Assembly: GCA_001782195.1 (NCBI GenBank)
Contig: MFNZ01000028.1
Span: 1-49,147, forward strand
Source of the DNA: Candidatus Levybacteria bacterium RIFCSPHIGHO2_02_FULL_37_13
GTDB lineage: Bacteria; Patescibacteriota; Microgenomatia; Levybacterales; UBA12049
Direction of reading: 5' to 3'
Length of the DNA stretch: 49,147 bases
Program-made: the position numbers and the translations under genes
Notes under the pieces: model-generated
What the model was told of the DNA's origin: nothing
Databases searched by the model: none
What the model saw: only the letters and a program-made list of their open reading frames with translations
Part shown: positions 7,204 through 16,300 of the stretch, in pieces
Numbering within the stretch: the first letter of the stretch is position 1
How the letters are laid out: each line of letters starts with the position of its first letter

Positions 7204-8487
7204 ATGGTTCAACAAGCAGAAGCGCTTAGAGATGCATTTTCAAGGCGTGGGTTTATAGAGCAAGCTGAGGCCGCTGAACGTTTTCGCCAAGAAATCAGCG
7301 AACTTCCTGATACCCCTAAAGATCTGGACGGTGTTGTATTGTTTGATGCGCAGACCCAGGTAGGTTCAGACCAACAATTAGAAAAAGTAATTTCTCATTC
7401 GGGATTTACCTATGCCTTACAATTAAACACAGTAGTAGTGAATGGTAAAGGAACACAGTTGGGTATACCGGAAGGAAAAGTTTTAAATTTATTACTGCAG
7501 AATATGGGCACTATTGTAACGTATAAGCAGTTTGAAGTGGTTTGGGAAGGTAAGCAAGTTAATCTTCCCACTGTTTTAAGACGTCATATTAGTACGCTTA
7601 GGGACGCCTTGGAGCCTGATAAAAAGGAGGGAGAGTTTCAATATTTACTGAATGAACGGGGAAAGGGATATAAACTGGTTGATCCAAATAAAGCGATGCT
7701 TTCCTCAAATCAGGATCTTGACAAGCAGGAAGCAATTATGAGGACAAGTGAAATTGCGCATATTGATAATAATAATGTTTCGACTCCGGAAGGGATGATA
7801 TTTCGTCATTATGCATTTACATTTGATTTACAGACAGGACGTGTTGTGATGAAAAAGGATGGTGAAGATGTAAGGTTGACTGATACAGAAAGAAGATTAT
7901 TGGGTTTATTAGCTCAAAGACACGATGTGGTCGTGTTGCATAAAGAAATTTGCATGAAGATATGGGGTAGAAATGAGTCTGATGGTAATAGTTATGAAAA
8001 GAAGGCTGTGGAAAGACTAAGAAGGAAGATTGAGCCAGAAATTAAAGATAGAAAAAAGTCTAAAATTTTACGCTCTGTCCCTGGTTTGGGATATGTCTTA
8101 AATACTGAACCTTACAGAATATATAGTCATAGTGGATTTACTTACTATCTAGAAGATAAGCGTGTGGTTTTGGCTAATGGTAAAGAGTATCGTTTAGATA
8201 AGCATAAGCAAGAGAATGTAATTTTAGAGTTGCTAACAGAGAGTCCAGGTAAAATCGTGCGGGAAGGGGTGCTTGAGGAGGCATTAGATGATCTTAGTAC
8301 AGGCGAAATGTACGTAGATTCTCCATTAACAAAATATATGTTTAGACTACGAAAAAAGCTTGAGCCAAACGGGAGAAGGGGCAATTTTCGATATATTATC
8401 TATGAGAGAGGGATTGGATACAAGTTAGTTGATCCTGAGAGAAGTGAAAATTCTCCTGTTGCTGTATTTGAAAAGCTTTATGCTTAG
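7204..8487 (+). CDS. three tandem OmpR/PhoB-type winged-helix domains, no receiver
   Basis: 427 residues. After a charged helical head (about 1-65) come three copies of the Trans_reg_C winged helix-turn-helix at about 66-160, 200-300 and 303-412. Each starts with an aromatic beta hairpin (HSGFTYALQLNTVVV, HYAFTFDLQTGRVVM, HSGFTYYLEDKRVVL). Each has a recognition-helix region with LRDALEP, LRRKIEP or LRKKLEP and ends in the wing motif G-x-G-Y-x-L. There is no phosphoacceptor domain and no membrane segment. OmpR-type domains normally occur once, after a receiver, so three in a row should read an extended or repeated operator (inference). A paralogue with the same layout follows at 10044. Confidence 0.8.
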   Translation: MVQQAEALRDAFSRRGFIEQAEAAERFRQEISELPDTPKDLDGVVLFDAQTQVGSDQQLEKVISHSGFTYALQLNTVVVNGKGTQLGIPEGKVLNLLLQNMGTIVTYKQFEVVWEGKQVNLPTVLRRHISTLRDALEPDKKEGEFQYLLNERGKGYKLVDPNKAMLSSNQDLDKQEAIMRTSEIAHIDNNNVSTPEGMIFRHYAFTFDLQTGRVVMKKDGEDVRLTDTERRLLGLLAQRHDVVVLHKEICMKIWGRNESDGNSYEKKAVERLRRKIEPEIKDRKKSKILRSVPGLGYVLNTEPYRIYSHSGFTYYLEDKRVVLANGKEYRLDKHKQENVILELLTESPGKIVREGVLEEALDDLSTGEMYVDSPLTKYMFRLRKKLEPNGRRGNFRYIIYERGIGYKLVDPERSENSPVAVFEKLYA

Positions 8488-8492
8488 TTTAT

Positions 8493-9962
8493 TTAGTTAG
8501 CGAATTTGTCAACAATTAGTCTTTGGAGATCGGAGTTAAGGCCGTCATAACCAAGCGCCCATATACCGACCCCTTTTAGATTTTTGGCAGATACAAAATC
8601 GTACTTAATACCCAAAGACCGGACATTTTCAAAATGCACTTCGCGTTGAGTTCCTTTATCTGTATATTTGTACGATGGAGTTTGGGATGTTTCATCCCAG
8701 ATTAAATTGTGAACTTTGCTGACTTGAGCAATTTCCGCATAGGAAATAATTGCAGCGCTGGGACTGCCGATTGAAGAATCAAGAGTTATTGGCCAATCAT
8801 ACGCATAGTACGGAACAGCCAGAATAATTTTTTCAGGCGGTACTTTTTCAAGGTATCCTTGCATCAAACCAATGATATTTACAGCTCCGCCCATTGGGGA
8901 AATAGGCCCCGGTGGGCCAAGAGAATAATGCATGTCGTATCCCATTATGACAAATGCGTCTGTATTTTTGGATAAAGCTTGCAGATCAAACAGATCGCGC
9001 ACAGAGCCGGACATGATATAAGTATCGATAGTAAGTATGCCTGTTGGAATTTGGCGTTTGAGTTCGGTATTTAGATTGATTACAAGACGTGTGAATCCGT
9101 TTCTAACGTTATCCGTTGGTGAGCCGATATATTCAAAATCCAGATTGATTCCGTCAAGGTTTTTTGAATTTACAAAATATAGAGCATTCGAAATAAAGGT
9201 TTGTACAGCGCTATCCGATGATACAAGATTTTCTATATCGGTGTTGTTGAAAGATTTAAAAGTTAAATACACCTTTAATCCCTTACTTTTTGCTGTTTTT
9301 ATGAGACTGTCAAGTTTTGGATCTTTCCACATACCCCAACCGCCGTCCGCCTGGCTATCGCTATGAGATGTTATAACATTTCCCTTTCCATCGATTGATA
9401 ATCCAAAAAGACTAATTGAGGTAAGATGGCTTAATTCAATTTTGTCAGCTTGCGAGAGCATCCAGTAAGGAAAAAATCCCAAAACTTCTTTCTTAGGGGC
9501 ACTGCTTATAAGCAAGGGTAAACTGGACTTGGGAAAAGAAAACACTCTTTGGGAATCAATCGGAGCTACATTTGCATAAACCTTTGGCACAATTGGATTG
9601 TTGCTTGTCGTATTTACATTTTTTGTAATATTGTTTGTAATAGCCAGAGGGGTTTTGGTTGACTCAACGGATGGTTTATACAAAAATGTTGTATACCCGA
9701 TAGAAATAAAAGCCAAAATAGCTACAGTTGCGGAAGCAGTTTTTTTGAAACTTGTAAAGGAAATTTTTGGAAAACTTAATTTGGACACAGAGAATTGATC
9801 GGAGTAATTAGGCAATCCTGTTATTTGGCGCATGGCCTCATTGAATTCTTCTTCTCTTGCTCCAAAACTTATCAGGCTTGCCTTTATTGAGCTAAGGTTG
9901 TTTTTGTATTCAGGATGAGCTTCTATATACTTTTTAGCAAATCTTACGTATCCATCTCTCAT
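8493..9962 (-). CDS. membrane-anchored GH18-family hydrolase
   Basis: 489 residues. A helical N-terminal domain (about 1-52) precedes a single membrane helix (about 76-95), a Ser/Asn/Thr-rich linker and a glycoside hydrolase family 18 barrel from about residue 158. The active-site signature DGINLDFEY (acid Glu about 277) is intact, and the MGYDMHY strand follows. The D-x-x-N-x-D-x-E form matches spore-cortex and peptidoglycan-active members more than true chitinases. The enzyme should face outward and cut beta-1,4 amino-sugar polymers, for example cell wall or host glycan. It stands alone on the minus strand between the two winged-helix regulators, which suggests it may be one of their targets (inference). 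Confidence 0.85.
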   Translation of the reverse strand: MRDGYVRFAKKYIEAHPEYKNNLSSIKASLISFGAREEEFNEAMRQITGLPNYSDQFSVSKLSFPKISFTSFKKTASATVAILAFISIGYTTFLYKPSVESTKTPLAITNNITKNVNTTSNNPIVPKVYANVAPIDSQRVFSFPKSSLPLLISSAPKKEVLGFFPYWMLSQADKIELSHLTSISLFGLSIDGKGNVITSHSDSQADGGWGMWKDPKLDSLIKTAKSKGLKVYLTFKSFNNTDIENLVSSDSAVQTFISNALYFVNSKNLDGINLDFEYIGSPTDNVRNGFTRLVINLNTELKRQIPTGILTIDTYIMSGSVRDLFDLQALSKNTDAFVIMGYDMHYSLGPPGPISPMGGAVNIIGLMQGYLEKVPPEKIILAVPYYAYDWPITLDSSIGSPSAAIISYAEIAQVSKVHNLIWDETSQTPSYKYTDKGTQREVHFENVRSLGIKYDFVSAKNLKGVGIWALGYDGLNSDLQRLIVDKFAN

Positions 9963-10004
9963 AATTCATGCCGAATGGGTCATGAAATAATTATGCATTT
10001 TATC

Positions 10005-10034
10005 TTGTTGTTTTGTCAAGCGATTTGATATAAT
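10005..10034 (+). promoter_or_regulatory. promoter of the second triple winged-helix gene
   Basis: TTGTTG (10005-10010), 18 bases, TATAAT (10029-10034). Transcription should begin at about 10041, only about 3 bases before ATG 10044, so the message would be practically leaderless. Confidence 0.65.
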
Positions 10035-10043
10035 ACGCTAGTA

Positions 10044-11249
10044 ATGAGCTCTCAACAGGAAATGCTTCGCCGAACAACCGAATTTAATACTCCACAGCAA
10101 GATCAACATGAAGAGGTAGTTTACAGAAGTGATGGTGTCGTATATAATCATGCCGATTTTTCCTACGATCCTAATAATCCTGGTATTGTTGTGGCACAAG
10201 GAATAGAAAAACGCTTGTGGCCAACAGAAGAAAGATTGTTAAAACTTTTTATCGCAAAACCAAATGAAATAATAAAGCCTAATGAGTTAAAAAAAGATGA
10301 CGGACAAGAGGCATCAGGCGTATATGTAAGATTTTTCGTTTTTTCTTTAAGAAAAAAGCTTGAGCCAGATCCCAAGCATCCTGTTGTAATTATCAACAAT
10401 CAAGGTCTGGGTTATTTTTTAAGAGATAAAAATCAGCTACTGGAAGAAAACAAAACAGTATCTCCCTATCGTTCAGTGGAAAATACTTCAGATAAGTTAT
10501 TGGGTCAGAATTTAAAAGTAATTCACCCGGATTTTACTTATGACGGTTATGATAGAAAAGTTGTTGTGGACGGTCAAGCTACAAGGTTAACTCGCAGAGA
10601 GGACGATCTTCTTAGGGTTTTCTTAACATATCCAAACAGAATGTTTCGTTCATCTGAATTGAATGACATGGTTTTTAGGGACAATTATTCGGACTATATT
10701 TCAAAATTGATAAAGGCTTTGAGATCAAAAGTTGAGAGAGACAGTGCTAATCCTACAGTTATTATTAATTTTCCTCGCGCCGGATATTTTTTGAAGGATA
10801 ATGGAGAGATGAGAATAATTCGTATGGAGGATGAACCACAAGTATAGCCATTAGAAACGAAAGGGTCAGAATTATCATATACCCATCGTGGTTTTAAATA
10901 CTTTCCACAAAGTTCTACTGTCGAAGTTAATGGTACTTATGCCCAAATAAAGGCGACCCAGAATTTATATTTAAAACTTTTTGTTCGAAATCCCAATATT
11001 ATTATAGAACATAATGAATTTGCGAAACTATTGCGAAGAAGAAAAGAAGGGGACAATTATCTTAAAAGTAAAAAAGTAGTGAAGAAGCATATTATGAATC
11101 TAAGGCGAATATTAGAACCGGATAAACGCCATGGAGAATATGAATATATACTTTCAGAGCATGGTTGGGGTTATAAATTATATGATCCAGATAGACTGGA
11201 GTCAAACCCTATCGCGTCGCAAAATATTTACAATTCTTGGGATTTGTGA
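10044..11249 (+). pseudogene. triple winged-helix regulator interrupted by one in-frame UAG
   Basis: The reading frame starting at ATG 10044 stops at TAG 10845-10847 (267 residues, two winged-helix domains at about 36-130 and 165-258). It then continues in the same frame with no other stop to 11249. The continuation, from PLETKGSELSYTHRGFKYF to ...GWGYKLYDPDRLE, is a complete third winged-helix domain with the LRRILEP and G-x-G-Y-x-L motifs of its siblings. Including the UAG the frame is 401 codons plus stop, close to the intact 427-residue paralogue. No ATG or GTG follows the UAG early enough to restart before the domain; the first TTG (11031) lies in the middle of it. Options are a recent nonsense mutation, UAG readthrough giving two protein forms, or a sequence error. 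Confidence 0.75.
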
Positions 11250-11261
11250 TTAAATAGTCAC

Positions 11262-12194
11262 ATGAGTGGTTCTTTGCCCGAATTAATTGACCAATTTTTA
11301 GAATATCTGGAGATAGAAAAAAATTGTTCAAAATTGACTATTCGTGACTATAAACACTATCTGGAAGTCTTCGCAGAATGGTTTGAAACTTCCCTACCCC
11401 TTAAATTTATTTCCGATTTGGATTTGCAAACTGTTAGGAAGTATAGGGTTTTTTTGGCTAACCGCGTTGACGACAAAAGTATGACGTTAAAACGCGTTAC
11501 ACAGAATTATTACGTTATCGCGCTTCGATCTTTTTTGCGATATCTTATTAAAAACGACCATAAAGTGCTTGAACCATCCAAAATTGATTTGCCCAAGACA
11601 GAAAGCCGGTCTTTAAAGTTTTTGGATAAAGATCAGGTGGATCGATTGGTTACAGCGATCGATACATCAAAAGAAGAAGGTATAAGAGACAGGACAATTT
11701 TGGAGCTTCTTTTTTCAACCGGCCTTAGGGTTTCGGAGTTAGTAAGACTTAATCACAACCAAGTAAATCTGGATAGAAAAGAATTTGGGGTAATTGGAAA
11801 AGGAGGGCGCGCAAGGCTTGTATTTGTTTCAGATAGAGCAACAGATTGGATAAAGAGGTATCTTGAGAAGAGAAAAGACCGCTTCTCTCCTTTATTTATC
11901 CGTTATTCAGGACGTGTTATTGAGGAAAATAATGGAGAGAAAATGAGATTAACTGCAAGAAGTGTTGAGCGAATTGTAAAGAAATATGTTAGGCTTGCGA
12001 GATTGCCGGTTGACGCAACTGTGCATACACTCAGACATTCCTTCGCAACAGATTTGCTTTCAAACGGCGCGGATCTAAGGAGTGTCCAAGAGATGTTAGG
12101 GCACAAAAACATCTCAACCACCCAGATTTATACCCACGTAACCAATAGGCAGCTGCGAGACGTTCATCAATCTTTTCACAGTGGAAATAAGTAA
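11262..12194 (+). CDS. Xer-family tyrosine recombinase
   Basis: 310 residues: an N-terminal SAM-like core-binding domain (about 1-105, LIDQFLEYLEIEKNCSKLT) and a C-terminal catalytic domain. Catalytic residues are visible: Arg in STGLRVSELVRL, Lys in the GKGGRARLV hairpin, H-x-x-R in HTLRHSFATDLL, His in LGHKNISTTQ and the nucleophile Tyr in IYTHV. Length and composition fit XerC/XerD/XerA proteins that resolve chromosome dimers, rather than phage integrases. The start is 12 bases after the winged-helix frame, so it may share that transcript. Single-Xer systems are common in reduced genomes. Confidence 0.88.
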   Translation: MSGSLPELIDQFLEYLEIEKNCSKLTIRDYKHYLEVFAEWFETSLPLKFISDLDLQTVRKYRVFLANRVDDKSMTLKRVTQNYYVIALRSFLRYLIKNDHKVLEPSKIDLPKTESRSLKFLDKDQVDRLVTAIDTSKEEGIRDRTILELLFSTGLRVSELVRLNHNQVNLDRKEFGVIGKGGRARLVFVSDRATDWIKRYLEKRKDRFSPLFIRYSGRVIEENNGEKMRLTARSVERIVKKYVRLARLPVDATVHTLRHSFATDLLSNGADLRSVQEMLGHKNISTTQIYTHVTNRQLRDVHQSFHSGNK

Positions 12195-12196
12195 TT

Positions 12197-12255
12197 TTAC
12201 CGAAGTGTTATATCTATAACAATCCCATATCGTTAGCATATCTACGCTTCGGTAA
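12197..12255. terminator. bidirectional terminator-like structure
   Basis: TTACCGAAG (12197-12205) pairs with CTTCGGTAA (12247-12255), and a second perfect hairpin TGTTATA/TATAACA (12206-12221) sits inside. It lies between the convergent xer and pyrC genes; the right arm overlaps the last codons of pyrC. Confidence 0.5.
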
Positions 12256-13342
12256 GGACTTTTCCGAATCCTGGTTCTACTAATATTCTATCGTTTTCGA
12301 AGACTTTTTTGTCTCTTATAAATACTCTTTTGACTTTGCCTTTTACTTTCCATCCGTCGAATGGAGACCAGCCACACTTTGTAAAAAGTGATTTATGATT
12401 TATGATGTAAGATTTGTGAATATCTATTTCTATTTTAGTTTCCGGGTCGATTTTAATATTGAAAATTTTTGCGGGATTTGCATGACAGAGCCGAACAACA
12501 TCATCAATTGTTAACCGATTTTGAGAAACCGCTGTTAGCAAAAGAGGAAGAGTTGTTTCAAGACCGGGAACGCCATACGGAGGATTGGTTGATTGTTTTT
12601 CTTCAATGGTGTGGGGCGCGTGGTCGGATTCGATAACGTCAATATAGTTCAAATTCTTCCAAAGAAAGTCCTTATCTTTTTTACTCGAAAGGGATGGTTT
12701 CATTTGTCCAAAAGATCCAAGTAATTTAGCATCATTTTCTGTTAAAAATAAATGATGAGGGGTAACTCCGCAAGTTACAGGTATCCCCTGCTCTTTTGCA
12801 TTTATTATCATTTGAAGTTCGGATGAGAGACTTATATGACAAAAATGAGTTGGGATTTTTGTTTTTCTAATGATATTTATCACGTCTTCAACTCTTTTTT
12901 CTTCCGCATGAACAAGAATGGGTTTGACCATTGCTCCATTGTTAAATTGTTTAATTGTTAAATTGTTTGCGCTTTTCCAAGCTGTAAATATTTTTTCCAG
13001 CAAGTTTTTATCAGTTAAAAAATTGCCGGTAGTTTGGTTTAAATATAGTTTGAGGCCCATTACTTTATGCTTAACTTTCTCAAATTCATTAAGATTATCC
13101 CCCATTGATCCAAAATAAAATTCCACATCGCAAACTATTTTTTCCTTGGCGATTTTTATTTTTTCCTCCAATTTCTCAAGAGTTGTTATTGGAGTTTTGT
13201 TATTTGGCATGTCAAGAATTGTGGTATATCCCCCACTCAGTGCAGCACAAGTACCGGTATAAAAATCCTCTTTTTCTGTTTGCCCGGGATCCCTCAAATG
13301 CACATGCGGATCAATAAGCCCAGGCAATATTAAATTAGACAT
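12242..13342 (-). CDS. pyrC: dihydroorotase
   Basis: 366 residues. The metal-binding DPHVHLRDPG motif lies near the N-terminus. The later strand GLKLYLNQTTGN carries the Lys expected to be carboxylated, and ESDHAPHTIEEK provides the metal Asp and substrate histidines. It closes carbamoyl-aspartate to dihydroorotate, step three of UMP synthesis. It overlaps the carB stop by 8 bases, so it is translated from the pyrB-carA-carB-pyrC transcript. A short AT-rich repeat (12938-12972) encodes NNLTIKQFNNG within residues about 124-134, an in-frame addition in a loop before the KPILVHAEE strand. It belongs to the shorter bacterial class I type. Confidence 0.93.
   Translation of the reverse strand: MSNLILPGLIDPHVHLRDPGQTEKEDFYTGTCAALSGGYTTILDMPNNKTPITTLEKLEEKIKIAKEKIVCDVEFYFGSMGDNLNEFEKVKHKVMGLKLYLNQTTGNFLTDKNLLEKIFTAWKSANNLTIKQFNNGAMVKPILVHAEEKRVEDVINIIRKTKIPTHFCHISLSSELQMIINAKEQGIPVTCGVTPHHLFLTENDAKLLGSFGQMKPSLSSKKDKDFLWKNLNYIDVIESDHAPHTIEEKQSTNPPYGVPGLETTLPLLLTAVSQNRLTIDDVVRLCHANPAKIFNIKIDPETKIEIDIHKSYIINHKSLFTKCGWSPFDGWKVKGKVKRVFIRDKKVFENDRILVEPGFGKVLTEA
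12938..12972. repeat. KQFNN-family repeat, copy in pyrC
   Basis: Near-perfect tandem words TTGTTAAATTGTTTAATTG and TTAAATTGTTT. Related words occur in carB (13903), in folD (22354) and in the alpha/beta hydrolase gene (33612), always read in frame with products like NNLTxKQFNN. Confidence 0.65.
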
Positions 13343-16300
13343 ACTCCTCCCATGATTTTATTGGTAAGTTATTGATGTCTTTTTCAACAATTGCTTTTAC
13401 GAAGAGTTCGGCTTTTTGGCGGTTGGTAAAAAGAGGAATGTTGTGGTCGATTGCTGCCCGCCTGATAGTATAATGATCGCTTTCATCTTTTTGGAACTTA
13501 GTTTCGACTAAGTTTATAGCCAAGTCCACTTTTCCTTTCTGGAAATACTCAAGTACATTTGGAGATTTTTTCTCCTGAATTTTGTAAAGATGTTTTGAAT
13601 GAATGCCATGATGCCTTAGGAATTTTGCTGTTTTTTCCGTTGCAAAAATTGGAAGATTAAGTTTTGCAAGGCTCATTGCTGATTCTAAAAACTTGATTTT
13701 GTTCTCTTCTCCTCCTAAACTTATAAATATTCCCTTTCTGGGAATTTTTCCGCCAACCGCAAGTTCTGCTTTGAGAAATGCTTCTTCTAAATCTTCTCCG
13801 AAGCAGGCCACTTCGCCTGTGGATGCCATCTCAACGTGCAAGATCGGGTCGGCTCCGGTGAGGCGGGCAAAAGAAAATTGCGGAGCCTTGACTGCGACAA
13901 AATTTAAATTGTTAAATTGTTTCATTGTTACATTGTTAACTTCTAGACTCTCCCTCGACTTTGCTCGGGATTCGGTCGAAGAATAAATATTTTGATTCTT
14001 TCTAAAGAATGAATCAACAGAAAGTTTGATAAAGTCAAGACCCGTCACTTTAGAAATAAACGGGAAAGTTCGGGAGGCGCGAAGATTTACTTCGATAACC
14101 TGCACCTCTTTTTCTTTTGCCAGAAACTGTATGTTTAAAGGACCGCTAACATGAAGTGCTAATGCAATTTTTCTACCTATTTCTTCAATTTTTCTTTGCG
14201 TATCAACATATACTTTTTGAGGAGGTAAAACAATTGTGGCGTCTCCTGAGTGAACGCCGGCATTTTCTATGTGTTCGGATATTACATTCACGATTACAAT
14301 TCCGTTTTGGGCAACAGCATCAAGTTCTATTTCCTTGGCATCTTCTATAAATTTGGAAATAGTTAAGGGATAATCTTTTGAAACAATTGCAGTCTGTTTT
14401 ATTATGTGGGTTAGGTCGTCTTTGTTGTGGCAGACGCGCATTAGTGTCCCGGATAGAACGAAGGACGGCCGGATAAGTACGGGATATGAGACGCGCGAGC
14501 AAAAAGCAATTGCCTGTTTAAGTGTTGTTACCTTTTCCCATGCAGGCTGAGAAATGTTTAATTTATCCAAAAGTTTACCAAATTTACTTCTATTCTCTGC
14601 TCTATCGATATCTTCAGGATCGGTACCTAAAACATTAAAGCCTTGAGCTTTCAGAGATTTTGCGCGGTTGTTAGGCGTTTGTCCGCCAACCGATACAATA
14701 ATGCCTTCCGGATTTTCAAATTCATAAATGTCCGCGATTCGTTCGAATGTGAGTTCTTCGAAATATAGCCGATCGGAAATATCGTAATCGGTAGAAACGG
14801 TTTCGGGGTTGCAGTTAATGATAATTGATTTTCTATCGTATTCTTTAAGGCTAATTGCGGTATTTACGCTTGTCCAGTCAAACTCAACCGAGGATCCAAT
14901 GCGGTATGGCCCGGAACCTAAAACTATTACTCCTCTTTTTTTAAGAGGCATTACATCATGGTGGAAGCCATTGTAAGTAAGATATAAATAATTGGTTTTG
15001 GCGGGAAATTCTCCTGCTAATGTATCAATCTGGAATACATAAGGTAATATATCAAATTTTTTTCGAAGTTTCCGTATGTCCAATCCTGTTACGCCTAGCA
15101 TGTCGCCGATTTTTCTGTCGGAAAATCCAAGCTGTTTTAAGCGAAGCAAACGCTGTTTTGATAATATATTGCTCTTTCCACGCCTGTCTCGCCTAGCTCG
15201 CAGGCGAGCTCCTTCACTTCGTTCAGTCCGCTCCTCATCAACTATATTTTTTATTCTATGCAAAAACCAGGGATCGATTCCTGAGTGTTGGTAAATTTCT
15301 TCAACAGATAAGTTTTCTCTTAGAGCTTGTGATATTGCAAACATGCGTTTGGGAGTTGGTTCTTTTAATTCGTGGATTATAGATTTACCATTTTTTAACA
15401 TTACTTTGTCTGTTGCTCCTTCAAAATCCAAATCAAGCATTCTGATTGCTTTTTGATAAGCCTCTTCAAATGTTCGGCCAATACTCATTACCTCACCAAC
15501 AGATTTCATGCTTGATCCTATTTTTTCATCTGCTCCTTTGAATTTTTCTATATCCCATCGTGGAATTTTGACAACTATATAATCTAGCGACGGTTCAAAA
15601 CAGGATTGGGTTATTTGGGTAACTTTATTTTTTATATCAATCAGATTTTTACCTAAAGCTAGTTTTGCGGCAACATAAGCAAGTGGATATCCGGTTGCTT
15701 TACTGGCAAGAGCGGAACTGCGGGAAAGGCGAGCGTTAACTTCGATAACGTAATACTCGATAGGGAAATCTCGAAATCCTAAATCCGAAGCACGAAACAA
15801 ATTCGAATTTTCAAAATCCGAATGTTCAAAACGTTTTGAATTTCTGTCATTTGAATTTTGATATTGTTTCGAATTTCGATATTCAAATTTCGGATTTAAC
15901 GCGAATTGGACATTACATTCCCCTATTATATTAAGGCTTCTTGCAATTTTTATCGCTGCATTTCTTAATGTTTGATATTCAAAATTATTTAGGGTTTGAG
16001 AGGGCGCGACAACAATTGATTCTCCGGTGTGAATGCCCAGGGGATCCATATTTTCCATATTACAAACAGTGATGCAGTTATCGTATTTGTCCCTAACTAC
16101 TTCGTATTCGATTTCTTTGTAATGATGCAAATATTTTTCAATTAAAATTTGAGGAACAAATGACAAAGCTCGTCTTACTATTTTCTTGAGTTCTTTTTTG
16201 TGATAAGCAACACCCGAACCCTGTCCCCCAAGCGCAAAGCCGGCCCTTGCCATTACAGGATATCCAATAGTTTGGGCGATTTTTAAAGCGCCCTCGATTG

